Assembly (NCBI GenBank): GCA_964548025.1
Contig: CAZJRI010000018.1
Coordinates: 1 to 51,786 of the forward strand
Direction: 5' to 3'
Length of the DNA stretch: 51,786 nucleotides
From: JAHRVQ01 sp964548025
GTDB taxonomy: Bacteria > Pseudomonadota > Gammaproteobacteria > Pseudomonadales > Azotimanducaceae
Shown: piece after piece, positions 41,601 through 49,743 of the stretch
Layout: the number at the start of each line of letters is the position of its first letter
Numbering within the stretch: position 1 is the first letter of the stretch
Position numbers and translations under genes: made by a program
Notes under the pieces: model-generated
What the model was told of the DNA's origin: nothing
What the model saw: the letters and a program-made list of their open reading frames with translations, nothing else
The model's database searches: none

Positions 41601-42314
41601 CTAGGCAACTTGTCTCGTATCAATACTATTATCACAAACAGATTGCAGCGAAGTGATATCAGAGACCAGTATTTTGTCAGCTTTTGTGCTGATACCATAT
41701 TCACCCAGCTTGGACAGTATCCGGGAAAAGCTTTCAGGCTGCATACCCAGTTTTCTAGCGATAAGCGCCTTCTCAAAAGGCAGTGCCAGAACAGGTGAAC
41801 CGTCTTCGATACGATATAGATGCAGAAGGAAATCCGCTACTCTCTGCATACCGTTCTGAGTCTTCAGAAGCTTTATTTCGTTGCTGGATTCGTGCAATCG
41901 ATTGGATATATATGAAAGAAAACACAGGGCGACTTCAGGCCGCTTGGACATATGATAAATCAGGGATTTGGCAGGAATCCTCAACAGTCGCACATTGGTG
42001 ACTGTTTGCGCGCTATTTCGGTGGGTTCGTTCAGTGAACAATGCTGACTCTCCGATGCTGTCACCTTTGTTCATAAAATCAATAACTACCTCTTGCCCGC
42101 TTAGCGTCTCGTGGTAAGTTTTGACCCAACCGTCGAGAATAATGTAGATGTACTCGACTGGAGAGTGCCGCAAGAACAATGGATGATTTTTGGAGTGGCA
42201 TATCACACAGGAGTCAGAAATAACTTCTTTGAGCGTCTCATCTGAGAGTTCCTCAAAGAGCCTGCAATTAGAGACCGTGCGAAAATCAAACTTAACCATC
42301 GTCGGTAGCTTCAT
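41601..42314 (-). CDS. Crp/Fnr family regulator, FixK/Fnr-like
   Basis: A 237-aa regulator with a cNMP-type sensory barrel (about 20-140; PVEYIYIILDGWV, GDSIGESALF) and a helix-turn-helix. The latter contains LARKLGMQPESFSRILSKL; the E-x2-SR pattern is that of Fnr-type proteins recognising TTGAT. Cysteines 17, 36 and 39 do not match the Fnr Fe-S spacing, so oxygen sensing through a cluster is unproven. AAGGATG lies 6 bases before ATG 42314. Its leader has an Fnr-type box and a TACGTAG dyad. It follows a receiver, a FixJ-like regulator and a kinase, as in FixLJ-K systems. Confidence 0.88.
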   Translation of the reverse strand: MKLPTMVKFDFRTVSNCRLFEELSDETLKEVISDSCVICHSKNHPLFLRHSPVEYIYIILDGWVKTYHETLSGQEVVIDFMNKGDSIGESALFTERTHRNSAQTVTNVRLLRIPAKSLIYHMSKRPEVALCFLSYISNRLHESSNEIKLLKTQNGMQRVADFLLHLYRIEDGSPVLALPFEKALIARKLGMQPESFSRILSKLGEYGISTKADKILVSDITSLQSVCDNSIDTRQVA

Positions 42315-42331
42315 AATTCATCCTTTCTAGG

Positions 42332-42355
42332 CATAATTGATCTTGGTCAATTATG
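42332..42355 (-). promoter_or_regulatory. Fnr-type box in the leader of the Crp/Fnr gene
   Basis: CATAATTGA (42332-42340) and TCAATTATG (42347-42355) form a perfect 9-bp inverted repeat. On the minus strand its core reads TTGAC-CAAG-ATCAA, one base off TTGAT-N4-ATCAA. Its centre is about 29 bases from the ATG, which would suit auto-repression. Confidence 0.65.
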
Positions 42356-42388
42356 GGTCGCAACCGGTTTTATCGATATTCGGAATAT

Positions 42389-42408
42389 TACGTAGGTGAA
42401 ACTACGTA
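42389..42408. promoter_or_regulatory. TACGTAG dyad upstream of the Crp/Fnr gene
   Basis: TACGTAG (42389-42395) and CTACGTA (42402-42408) are perfect complements around GTGAAA. A dyad of this type, upstream of the Fnr box, is a candidate site for the FixJ-like regulator encoded two genes away. Read on the minus strand it contains TACGTAGTTTCA. Confidence 0.5.
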
Positions 42409-42413
42409 TTGCC

Positions 42414-42794
42414 TCAGTTTTGCGAATCCAGAATTTTGCTAATGACTGAAAACAGTTGGTCGTTTTCCAGTGGTTTGAGAAGAATACTAACGACACCAAG
42501 ATTAAAAAGCTGTTCCCTCGTGCGCTTCAAATCTACACTTGTTATCAGAACAATCGGAATCTTATGATTCATTGTATGCAGTGCATCAATCACTTCGTAG
42601 CCGTTCATGATCGGCATATTAATGTCAAGTAACACGCATTTATCTCGGTCTGGATCGAAAGCGTCAAGAAATTCTTGCCCATTTTCAAAGGCTTGTGCTT
42701 CCCAACCCTCTAATTTCAACAAAGTCAGCAGACTGTCACGAATAGCCTCGTCGTCATCGACAACAACTATCCTGGGTTTTGTGTCGATGCTCAT
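42414..42794 (-). CDS. single-domain response regulator receiver
   Basis: A 126-aa receiver with the acidic pocket VVDDDEA, the phosphate-accepting Asp57 in LLDINMP, the Thr/Ser in LITSVD and the Lys in LLKPLEN. It has no output domain. Standing between the FixJ-like and Crp/Fnr genes, it may compete for phosphate from the neighbouring kinase or carry it to another protein. ATG 42794. Its leader (42795-42930) has a TACGTACTTTGA element at 42898. Confidence 0.9.
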   Translation of the reverse strand: MSIDTKPRIVVVDDDEAIRDSLLTLLKLEGWEAQAFENGQEFLDAFDPDRDKCVLLDINMPIMNGYEVIDALHTMNHKIPIVLITSVDLKRTREQLFNLGVVSILLKPLENDQLFSVISKILDSQN

Positions 42795-42930
42795 GAGCTT
42801 ATTCTGATTAATATGCTCATCACCAAGGCGTTTCTTTTATTCCCTGAGTACATCTCCTAATTAGAGCAGATATTTTCTTTTCAGGAATTAGGGGAAATAC
42901 GTACTTTGAGCACCAGCATCTGACGGATTA
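42795..42930. promoter_or_regulatory. leader of the receiver gene with inverted repeat and TACGTA element
   Basis: CCTAATT at 42856-42862 and AATTAGG at 42886-42892 are complementary. TACGTACTTTGA starts at 42898 on the plus strand. The position is 95-110 bases before the receiver ATG, in the range of an activator site. Confidence 0.4.
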
Positions 42931-43554
42931 CTATGGTAACTCCGGCTTGATTCCAAGAGAGAGGGTCATCCGGACAAGGTGCGCGAGACTTTCCGCATCC
43001 ATTTTCTCCATAATTCTGGCGCGATGGATCTCCACAGTGCGGGTACTTATCCCAAGTTCGAAGGCAATCACCTTGTTGAGATGACCAACTATCAGATAAT
43101 CAAGAATCTCTCGTTCGCGGGACGTTAATCTTTCCAGTCTGGATCTGGCATCTGAGATGATTGAATGCTCTTCCCGGTCTTTAGTGCCAATTTCCAGTGC
43201 CTTGCGCACACTCGTCAAAATTCTGTCATCCGAAAACGGTTTCTCAATAAAATCAATTGCACCGGCTTTCATCGCAGCAACGGCAACAGGCACGTCGCCA
43301 TATCCCGTAATGATGATGATTGGTAACTTGATTTGATGGCTTGCCAACTCTGCCTGCATCTCGAGACCATTCATATCCGGCATCTGGACATCGAGTAAGA
43401 GACAACTGGTTACATCATCCCTGAATGAATTCATGAACTCCTTGCCGGATGAGAAAACCTCGGTCGTTAAATCGTCAGATTCCAACAGTACTTTTAAGGC
43501 ATCTCGCACTGCATCGTCATCATCGACAACGTATACGACGGTATCAAGCGACAT
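42931..43554 (-). CDS. FixJ-like response regulator
   Basis: 207 aa. The receiver domain has DDDDAVRD, phosphate-accepting Asp55 in LLLDVQMP, IIITGYGD and IEKPFSD. The LuxR-type helix-turn-helix follows: LTSREREILDYLIVG, then VIAFELGISTRTVEIHRARIMEKM. This is the FixJ/TtrR arrangement of an activator. ATG 43554 is chosen because the kinase gene ends inside it (11 bases of overlap), which couples translation of the two. A longer in-frame reading to 43743 lies inside the kinase gene and is rejected. Confidence 0.93.
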   Translation of the reverse strand: MSLDTVVYVVDDDDAVRDALKVLLESDDLTTEVFSSGKEFMNSFRDDVTSCLLLDVQMPDMNGLEMQAELASHQIKLPIIIITGYGDVPVAVAAMKAGAIDFIEKPFSDDRILTSVRKALEIGTKDREEHSIISDARSRLERLTSREREILDYLIVGHLNKVIAFELGISTRTVEIHRARIMEKMDAESLAHLVRMTLSLGIKPELP

Positions 43555-44611
43555 TGCCAATGTTTCCCTTAGAATCGACCGGCAACGTAAAGTGGAAAAC
43601 AACTCCCCCTTTGGGATTTGGTGTATGCCACAGCCTGCCGCCATGTTCATCGATAATAGATTTGCAGATTGAAAGCCCAACACCCATTCCATTGGCTTTG
43701 GTTGTGACAAATGGTTTGAACATATTACCAGACACCTCTTCATCTAACCCGGGACCGGTGTCTTTGACCATGATCTCGATCTGATCGGTGCCGTCCCCTC
43801 TCGTGGTGATTGTTAACTCCCGTCGCGCAACTTCTGTCATGGCATCAATGCTGTTTCTGATCAGATTGACAATGACCTGCTGNNNNNNNNNNACCGAATC
43901 GATAACAACAAGTGGCATATTCTCTTCAAGATAGTATCTGACTCTAACACCCTTTTCTCTTGCATCTACCAATGCAAGTGAACTGGCCTGCTCGACAAAT
44001 TCATTGATGTCAACACTGGTAAATTCCGTCTCCGTTTTTTCAATAAACTGCCTCAGGCGACGAATGATATCCGCAGCTCTTGTATTCTGCGCGGCAGCCT
44101 TCTCCAGAATTGTATAGATCTCGTCGGGCAATTGTACATCTGATCGTTGAAGCGTTCTTCGAACCGCCTGAATATAACCCGAGACTGCGGTCAGAGGCTG
44201 ATTGATTTCATGCGCAAGTTCTGAGGCCATCAATCCCATATCACTCATTCGCGAAACACGGCGAAGTTCCTGATCTTTTCCCCGCAACTGGAGTGCGGTT
44301 CTCTCACCTCGGACGAGTTGCCACGCAGTAATCCAGATGACGAAGAAGGCAAGAAATCTATTGACAATAACAACCCATAGGACACCACCTTCAGGAGAGA
44401 GGAAGAATCCGATGACTACCAGGACAGTTGAAATAGCCGCTAATAGATAAAAGTGCGATTCTTTTGGAAATAAGCTCCCCAACATCACAACGACTACATA
44501 TGGAACCCCACCAGCAACACCAAGCGGTAGCAGCAGGTCGAAAACAAAAATCGATCCCGCAACGAGGACGATTGCAGCTATTGGTTTTATATGTATTTCA
44601 GATAAATTCAT
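43544..44611 (-). CDS. membrane sensor histidine kinase, FixL-like partner
   Basis: About 355 aa. Four hydrophobic helices (about 10-105) and no PAS or heme domain precede a short linker. The dimerisation domain has His near 134 in SELAHEINQPLTAVSGY. The ATPase domain shows QQVIVNLIRNSIDA (N box), VKDTGPGLDEE and GMGVGLSICKSIIDEHGG. A 10-base N gap at 43883-43892 sits before the N box, in frame. The signal is probably membrane-linked, unlike classical FixL. ATG 44611 is preferred; an in-frame start at 44641 exists. It forms an operon with the FixJ-like gene. Confidence 0.9.
   Translation of the reverse strand: MNLSEIHIKPIAAIVLVAGSIFVFDLLLPLGVAGGVPYVVVVMLGSLFPKESHFYLLAAISTVLVVIGFFLSPEGGVLWVVIVNRFLAFFVIWITAWQLVRGERTALQLRGKDQELRRVSRMSDMGLMASELAHEINQPLTAVSGYIQAVRRTLQRSDVQLPDEIYTILEKAAAQNTRAADIIRRLRQFIEKTETEFTSVDINEFVEQASSLALVDAREKGVRVRYYLEENMPLVVIDSXXXXQQVIVNLIRNSIDAMTEVARRELTITTRGDGTDQIEIMVKDTGPGLDEEVSGNMFKPFVTTKANGMGVGLSICKSIIDEHGGRLWHTPNPKGGVVFHFTLPVDSKGNIGNVA
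43883..43892. other. assembly gap (10 N)
   Basis: Ten undetermined bases inside the histidine kinase gene, just before its N box. The frame is kept across the gap. Confidence 0.95.
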
Positions 44612-44755
44612 TCGTGCTGATCCATGATCGCACCATATCATACAAGGCTTATTACGCCACGCAACAATAGCGGCCGCGACTCGATTTAAAGTAGTGCTGT
44701 TGACTTCTATCAGTCAGCAAAAGTTGAATCTGAACCAGTCGGTAGCGAACTCCCG

Positions 44756-45901
44756 TTAGTTTGGCAATGAGACTATCGCCGTCCCCTCTATCGACAGTTC
44801 ACCATCCTGATTTTCAGCCCGCTGCCTGATCTCGACCAGATTCTGCTCTCCTTGCTGTTGCTTACCAACCACTTCGCCGTGAATAAGCAGAAAATCACCA
44901 ACAGGGTTGTGCCGCCTTATCCTGGCCGTAAGATTAACTAAAAATCCACTATCACCCATCCAGTTGGTGATATGGTGTGTCAACCACGAGTATCTCTCAG
45001 GACCATAGTCATAGGCTTCCGGTGCACCGATAGTCAAGGCGAACTCCTTTTCCCAGTGAACTCGTTCAGGACAATCCGGAATCCCAAATTTATTTTTTAT
45101 ACCCAGCCCCGCATGATTTCGATGCTGTTGCCAGGCTAGTTTATTGGCACGAATATATAACCCGCCCCAACCCTGCGCGAAAGCGATAAAACCGGTCACC
45201 GTCATCGGACCCTTGGCTATCACAGGCAGTGAATCGCCAATGCTAACATCGTCGTATTTTCGGGGAGTGCTACCCCGGATCTCTTCGTTGGCATAGTAAC
45301 GATACAGATCAATTAGTTCGTCGTCGCTATAAACATGCTCAGTTTTTGCCTTGAGATCTTCATATTTAGTGCCACGTTCACGAGCGATATCCCGGTCTGT
45401 TCTGAAACACCAACTATCTGCATCGCAGATCAGCTCATCTTTCTGATTGAAGAAGTCCACATGGTAGATCTGTTGTATCGCTCGACCCGAAAACTGGGTT
45501 TCATGTGGAATGAGTTCCTTTAACCAGGCCCGCGTGTGAATCACGTCATTTCGCTGAATCGATTTATGCCAGTTAAAGTCTGCACCAGCCCACATCGCAT
45601 GCACACCCGGTAGGCCGCCGACATAGCCGGAAATAATTCGATCGCAGGCAAACAGGAAGGAAGGTGGTGCGATAATGCCACCATGGCAACTTTCGCGGGC
45701 GTAGTCAGGATCACACCACAATGGATTGTCGTCACCAATACCGTGGGCATAGTGTCGGATGACGTCCCTGGCGGCCTCATGACACCAGGGTTCAAGCGAG
45801 TCTGTTATCGGCACGCCGATTCGTTTGCGCAGTGACTCAAGTGCAGGTTCAGTAATACCGTTGAACTGCCGGTTCAAATCTTGGTCGTCATCATTTGTCA
45901 T
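44756..45901 (-). CDS. double-hotdog MaoC/FAS1-type acyl dehydratase-like protein
   Basis: About 381 aa. The N-terminal half resembles the FAS1 dehydratase/MaoC-N fold (ARDVIRHYAHGIGDDNPLW, IIAPPSFLFACDR). The C-terminal half is a second hotdog (GDSLPVIAKGPMTVTGFIAF, HHITNWMGDSGFLVNL). The D/N-P-x-W/H arrangement around GDDNPLWCD is the hydratase motif. It would hydrate or dehydrate an acyl-CoA from an unusual acid. ATG 45901 (MTNDDDQ) is preferred over 45937. It is divergent from the Rieske oxygenase gene. Confidence 0.8.
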   Translation of the reverse strand: MTNDDDQDLNRQFNGITEPALESLRKRIGVPITDSLEPWCHEAARDVIRHYAHGIGDDNPLWCDPDYARESCHGGIIAPPSFLFACDRIISGYVGGLPGVHAMWAGADFNWHKSIQRNDVIHTRAWLKELIPHETQFSGRAIQQIYHVDFFNQKDELICDADSWCFRTDRDIARERGTKYEDLKAKTEHVYSDDELIDLYRYYANEEIRGSTPRKYDDVSIGDSLPVIAKGPMTVTGFIAFAQGWGGLYIRANKLAWQQHRNHAGLGIKNKFGIPDCPERVHWEKEFALTIGAPEAYDYGPERYSWLTHHITNWMGDSGFLVNLTARIRRHNPVGDFLLIHGEVVGKQQQGEQNLVEIRQRAENQDGELSIEGTAIVSLPN

Positions 45902-46098
45902 AACTTCTAGGTCCTGAGAATTCTGGGATGATCGCAAGTAAACTGGTTTTTACTCAAAAAGTACATGTGGGCTTGCTGACCCGACGATTAAATTGATCTC
46001 AAATGCTCTCCTGGAGTATGGTCTCTTCTGGTATAAGCTACTTGAATGATAAAAAGCACATTCAGAACCGTCTACACAACAAAAACCAAGAGGTAGCC

Positions 46099-47643
46099 AT
46101 GGTTGAAACAGTAACAGGCAGTGACAGATCTGCCGGTATCACCTATCAGACCCTGCTCGACGAAGACAGTCGTGAAGCACCGGCAATTTTGCGCACAGAA
46201 TCACCAATGCCAGCAGGACCGACAACAGTACCGGCAGAAAGATATTACTCGAAAGAATTTCACGACCTTGAAGTCGAGAAGGTCTGGAAACGTGTCTGGC
46301 AAATGGCTTGCCATGAAGATGATATCCCCGAAATCGGCGACTACCACGTTTACACTATCGCACATCTTTCATACCTTCTGGTGCGCACCGGAGACGATGA
46401 ATTTCAGGCTTACCACAATGCTTGCCTGCATCGGGGCCGCATGCTCAAAATCAAGGATGGAAAACGAGCAAAGGAACTACGCTGCCCTTTTCATGGCTGG
46501 GCCTGGCACCTGGACGGTTCCCTCAAGGAAGTACCCTGCCACTGGGATTTTCCAACTGTCTCTGCCGATACTCACAGCCTGCCAAAGATACAACTCGGTC
46601 GATGGGGTGGGTTCTTATTTATCAATCCCGATCCTGAGGCGGAGCCCCTCGAAGATTTTCTTGGCAATCTGACTGATCAGTTTGAAACCTTGCCATACGA
46701 GAAACGATACAAGGTCGCGCACGTCGCCAAAATCCTGCGCTGTAACTGGAAGATTGCCCAGGAAGCGTTTAGTGAGGCATATCACGTTATTGCCACCCAC
46801 CCGACGATTCTTGAAACCATCGGAGACGCAAACTCGCAATATGATGTCTTCGGAAATTACAGCCGTGCCATGTCACCGGGCTTCACGCCAAGCCCGCATC
46901 TGGCAGAAAAGAAGCAGGAATTTCTCGATGACGGTCGCCTGTATACCCGTCAGAAACATCCCATCACAGGACATATTTACGAACGGGGCGATGACAACCT
47001 GGTGCACATAACCAATCAAAAAGGCGAATTGAGCAAATTCAAAGTAGACGGATCGTGGGTCGAGGGTCCTCTCACTCAACCTGACCCGAATATGTGTAAC
47101 TGGATCGGCGGTGAACAGTTACCAGGAGCTGCCGAAGTGCCGCTCAGTCCTCCACCGGAAGTGCCCGAAGGTAGTAATTTGAGACAGGTTGTTGCCGCAC
47201 CTATTCGGGAATCACTTCGCAAAACTCTGGGGGATATGATGGATCAGGTCTGCGATGCAGAATTACTCGACTCGATATACATGACCGTATTCCCTAATTT
47301 CCACCCCTGGGGCTGCTTCAATCCGATCGTCTATCGCTTTCGGCCGAATGGAGATAATCCTGAAGAATGCATTCACGAGTGTATTTTTATGGCGCCTTCA
47401 CCGGACGGTGAGAACAGACCACCTCCGGCAAAAGTTCATTGGCTCGGGCCGGATGACGATTGGGTGGACGCGCCTGAGTTGGGGATGTTGGCCAAAGTAT
47501 TTAACCAGGACGTCGTTAACATGCCGGAAGTACAAAGAGGTCTGAAAATGCTGAAGAATCCGGAGATTATTTTCGCCAACTATGGCGAAACAAAACCCCG
47601 GCATTTTCACAAACTCCTGAACGAGTGGCTGGAGAAGCCCTGA
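46099..47643 (+). CDS. Rieske non-heme iron oxygenase, large subunit
   Basis: About 514 aa. The Rieske 2Fe-2S site is CLHRGR (about 109) and CPFHGWAW (about 128). The mononuclear iron site lies in SEAYHVIATHP (about 226), with the usual spacing of two His. A C-terminal third, longer than in most ring hydroxylases, contains VFPNFHPWGCF. It should hydroxylate or demethylate an aromatic or other hydrophobic substrate with a separate reductase, not found here. AGAGG 5 bases before ATG 46099 fixes the start; a longer frame to 46003 is rejected. A truncated hemoglobin gene follows after 12 bases. Confidence 0.92.
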   Translation: MVETVTGSDRSAGITYQTLLDEDSREAPAILRTESPMPAGPTTVPAERYYSKEFHDLEVEKVWKRVWQMACHEDDIPEIGDYHVYTIAHLSYLLVRTGDDEFQAYHNACLHRGRMLKIKDGKRAKELRCPFHGWAWHLDGSLKEVPCHWDFPTVSADTHSLPKIQLGRWGGFLFINPDPEAEPLEDFLGNLTDQFETLPYEKRYKVAHVAKILRCNWKIAQEAFSEAYHVIATHPTILETIGDANSQYDVFGNYSRAMSPGFTPSPHLAEKKQEFLDDGRLYTRQKHPITGHIYERGDDNLVHITNQKGELSKFKVDGSWVEGPLTQPDPNMCNWIGGEQLPGAAEVPLSPPPEVPEGSNLRQVVAAPIRESLRKTLGDMMDQVCDAELLDSIYMTVFPNFHPWGCFNPIVYRFRPNGDNPEECIHECIFMAPSPDGENRPPPAKVHWLGPDDDWVDAPELGMLAKVFNQDVVNMPEVQRGLKMLKNPEIIFANYGETKPRHFHKLLNEWLEKP

Positions 47644-47655
47644 TAAACCGAGAAA

Positions 47656-48078
47656 ATGATGACTGACCAGCAGACCCCCTACGACATCTTAGGTGAAGAT
47701 GGCATTAAACAGCTTGCATGCGCTTTCTATGACGCGATGCAAGATTTGACTGAAGTATCGGAAATCCGCGCAATGCATGCCGAGAATCTGGATAAGATCA
47801 AGAAAATGCTGGGTATATACCTGACCGGCTGGATGGGCGGTCCACCTGTCTATCTCGCCTTAAGGGGTACTGTATGCTTAACCGATGTGCACGAACCGTT
47901 TCGCATCGGTGAGAAGGAACGCGATCAGTGGCTCCTGTGTATGGACCGTGCGCTCGATAGCATTGATGCAGGGGACGAATTAAAGGCGATGCTTAAAGAC
48001 CCCATGTTTCGAATCGCCGATACGATCAGAAATTGTGATATCTCTCAGCCCGATCCACATATTATTGCGGTAGATTGA
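47656..48078 (+). CDS. group 2 truncated hemoglobin
   Basis: A 140-aa heme protein. The conserved patch YLTGWMGGPPVYLA and the closing HEPFRIGEKERDQWLLCMDRAL, with Trp at G8, are the marks of group 2 truncated globins; the proximal His is in the HEPFRI region. It may bind O2, NO or peroxides. It lies 12 bases after the Rieske oxygenase stop, so both are probably on one transcript; this suggests oxygen handling or nitrosative protection for the oxygenase. ATG 47656 or 47659. Confidence 0.9.
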   Translation: MMTDQQTPYDILGEDGIKQLACAFYDAMQDLTEVSEIRAMHAENLDKIKKMLGIYLTGWMGGPPVYLALRGTVCLTDVHEPFRIGEKERDQWLLCMDRALDSIDAGDELKAMLKDPMFRIADTIRNCDISQPDPHIIAVD

Positions 48079-48174
48079 TCTGCAATAGGCCGACTCTTTT
48101 TGAATCAGATAGACCTTGCTCTACTCTGCAAAATAGGAAAAACTCAGTCGTTCATCAAACCCGGGAGAAAGTCA

Positions 48175-48567
48175 ATGCTAACAGGTGGATGCTTGTGTGG
48201 TGGTTACAAATTTGAGATCAACGGTGAATGTTCAACCATGATGGACTGTTACTGTTCGATGTGTCGAAAGGCTCACGGAAGTGATTATGCCAATTTCGTC
48301 GGATGCGCTCGAGATGACTTTCAACTCCTTTCAGGTGAAGACCTGGTCACGAAGTACCAGTCATCGGAACAAGGATTCCGATCTTTTTGTAAGGTATGCG
48401 GCTCGAATCTGCCGATGATTGGAGAGGAAGAGGTCTATATGCCATCAGGTCTGCTGGATGGAGATCCGGGTGTCCGCTCTTCAATGCATATTTTTGTCGC
48501 ATCAAAAGCACCCTGGGTGACCATCCATGATGATATACCCCAGCATGATGAATATCCTTCTGGTTAA
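48175..48567 (+). CDS. GFA-domain (Gfa/CENP-V) zinc protein
   Basis: A 130-aa paralogue of the protein at 39938. Zinc ligands appear as GGCLCGGYKF, CYCSMCRKAHGSDY and FCKVCGSNL. The tail has DDIPQHDE, close to the DDDLPTS of the other copy. GGGAGA lies 7 bases before ATG 48175; a longer in-frame reading to 48100 is rejected. It follows the globin gene by 96 bases and overlaps the 3' end of the convergent monooxygenase gene by 4 bases. Confidence 0.83.
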   Translation: MLTGGCLCGGYKFEINGECSTMMDCYCSMCRKAHGSDYANFVGCARDDFQLLSGEDLVTKYQSSEQGFRSFCKVCGSNLPMIGEEEVYMPSGLLDGDPGVRSSMHIFVASKAPWVTIHDDIPQHDEYPSG

Positions 48568-49690
48568 AGCGTGGAAGTATCCGTATCCATGCCCATCAGC
48601 ACCCTTCCGACGAGTTCATAGGTAGGAGGTCCAACCATGATGTGCTGGGTTGCCACGTGAGCATCCCTGAAGATCCTGGCCAGGGGGCTTCTGTTGTAAA
48701 CAGGTGTCCCCCCTGCTGCGTTATACATTAGATCCACCGCGTGGGTCGCTTGTCTGGATGCATTCGTCGTAGCCAGCCTGAGCAAAGCCCTGTGTTTTTC
48801 TGTAAGTTCACCGCCCTCTCGGGCTGGCAACCAGGCTTCATTGACAGCCTCTCGCATTAATGCCTTCGCCGATCTCACCGCCGCTTCCGCTTCGGCCACG
48901 GCAGATTGGACATAAGCCCGGTTGTTCAGTGTGTTTCTGCTCGCTACGGGAATCTTCCCACCCGCGATTTCGATCAGTTCATCAATAGCATGACGGGCAA
49001 CACCCAGAGAGATTGAAGCGACACCCATCCCCAGCACACCCAGTAGAGGAAACTGGTACAAACCCGGTAGTCTTGGCTGATCTACACCAAAACGCACCCA
49101 TCGACCCTCAGGCACGAATGCATCTTCNNNNNNNNNNNNNNNNNNGACATACCATGGACATCCCAGGTGTCGAGAATCTGGATCTGTTCCTGTTCAAAAT
49201 AGGGCAGCAGATGGTGGACTCGACCTGCTTCGTCAATAACAGGCTGTCCGTTATCATCAACAAGGAGACTTCCGCCGAGTATCCAGTCGGCGTGAGTGGT
49301 ACCACTTCCCCATTGCCATCTTCCCGAGATCTCAAGACCACCATTTACTTTACGCGCTCTGCCACTGGTGATTACACCATCCTGCCCATATATCTTCGTT
49401 GCCCATTCTTCATTCAGGTATGCCGATACCAGTGCGGTTGTTGCACAGACCATCGTAACCCAGGCGGTCGAGCCGTCTCCCTGGGCGATGATGTCGATGA
49501 CATCCAGAGATTCCATCGGACCGACTTCATCTCCACCTAGTGCGCGGGGTATGCAAAGTTTAAATATCCCCGCTTCTTTCATCTGGTTAATTAGATCAAC
49601 GGATACATTTCTATTCCTGTCAGCATCATCTGCCTGCGACTTCGCAAGCTCCGAGATATCTCTCGCTTTCTTCATTACATCTTCTGACAT
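48564..49690 (-). CDS. flavin-dependent monooxygenase of the acyl-CoA dehydrogenase fold (group D), gapped
   Basis: Resembles HsaA, HpaB and DszC-type oxygenases more than true acyl-CoA dehydrogenases: IPRALGGDEVGPMESLDVI, GDGSTAWVTMVCATTAL, ISGRWQWGSGTTHADW and, in the C-terminal half, MYNAAGGTPVYNRSPLARIFRDAHVATQH. It would use reduced flavin from a partner reductase, not seen here. ATG 49690 has GGAG 6 bases upstream. An 18-base N run (49128-49145) separates two halves that lie in different frames. Because the length of an N run is not measured, I read this as one gene with a gap, not a frameshift. About 375 aa. Confidence 0.8.
49128..49145. other. assembly gap (18 N)
   Basis: Eighteen undetermined bases in the flavin monooxygenase gene. 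The flanking frames differ by 2 bases, so the true gap differs from 18 by a non-multiple of 3, or a base error is present. Confidence 0.95.
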
Positions 49691-49743
49691 TGCTTTCTCC
49701 GATAACAAATATGCAGTACTGCGGGTCTTTGTTTTTTAAGAGA

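Noticed and set aside
41554..41625. tRNA gene on the minus strand
   Set aside because: D-arm-like and T-arm-like pieces exist, but the anticodon arm is about 10 bases short, the acceptor ends do not pair and the Crp/Fnr stop codon lies inside.
43555..43743. N-terminal extension of the FixJ-like regulator
   Set aside because: It lies inside the kinase gene; ATG 43554 gives the standard receiver start.
48564..49690. Pseudogene with a frameshift
   Set aside because: The frame change falls exactly at an N run whose length is arbitrary; both halves are otherwise intact.
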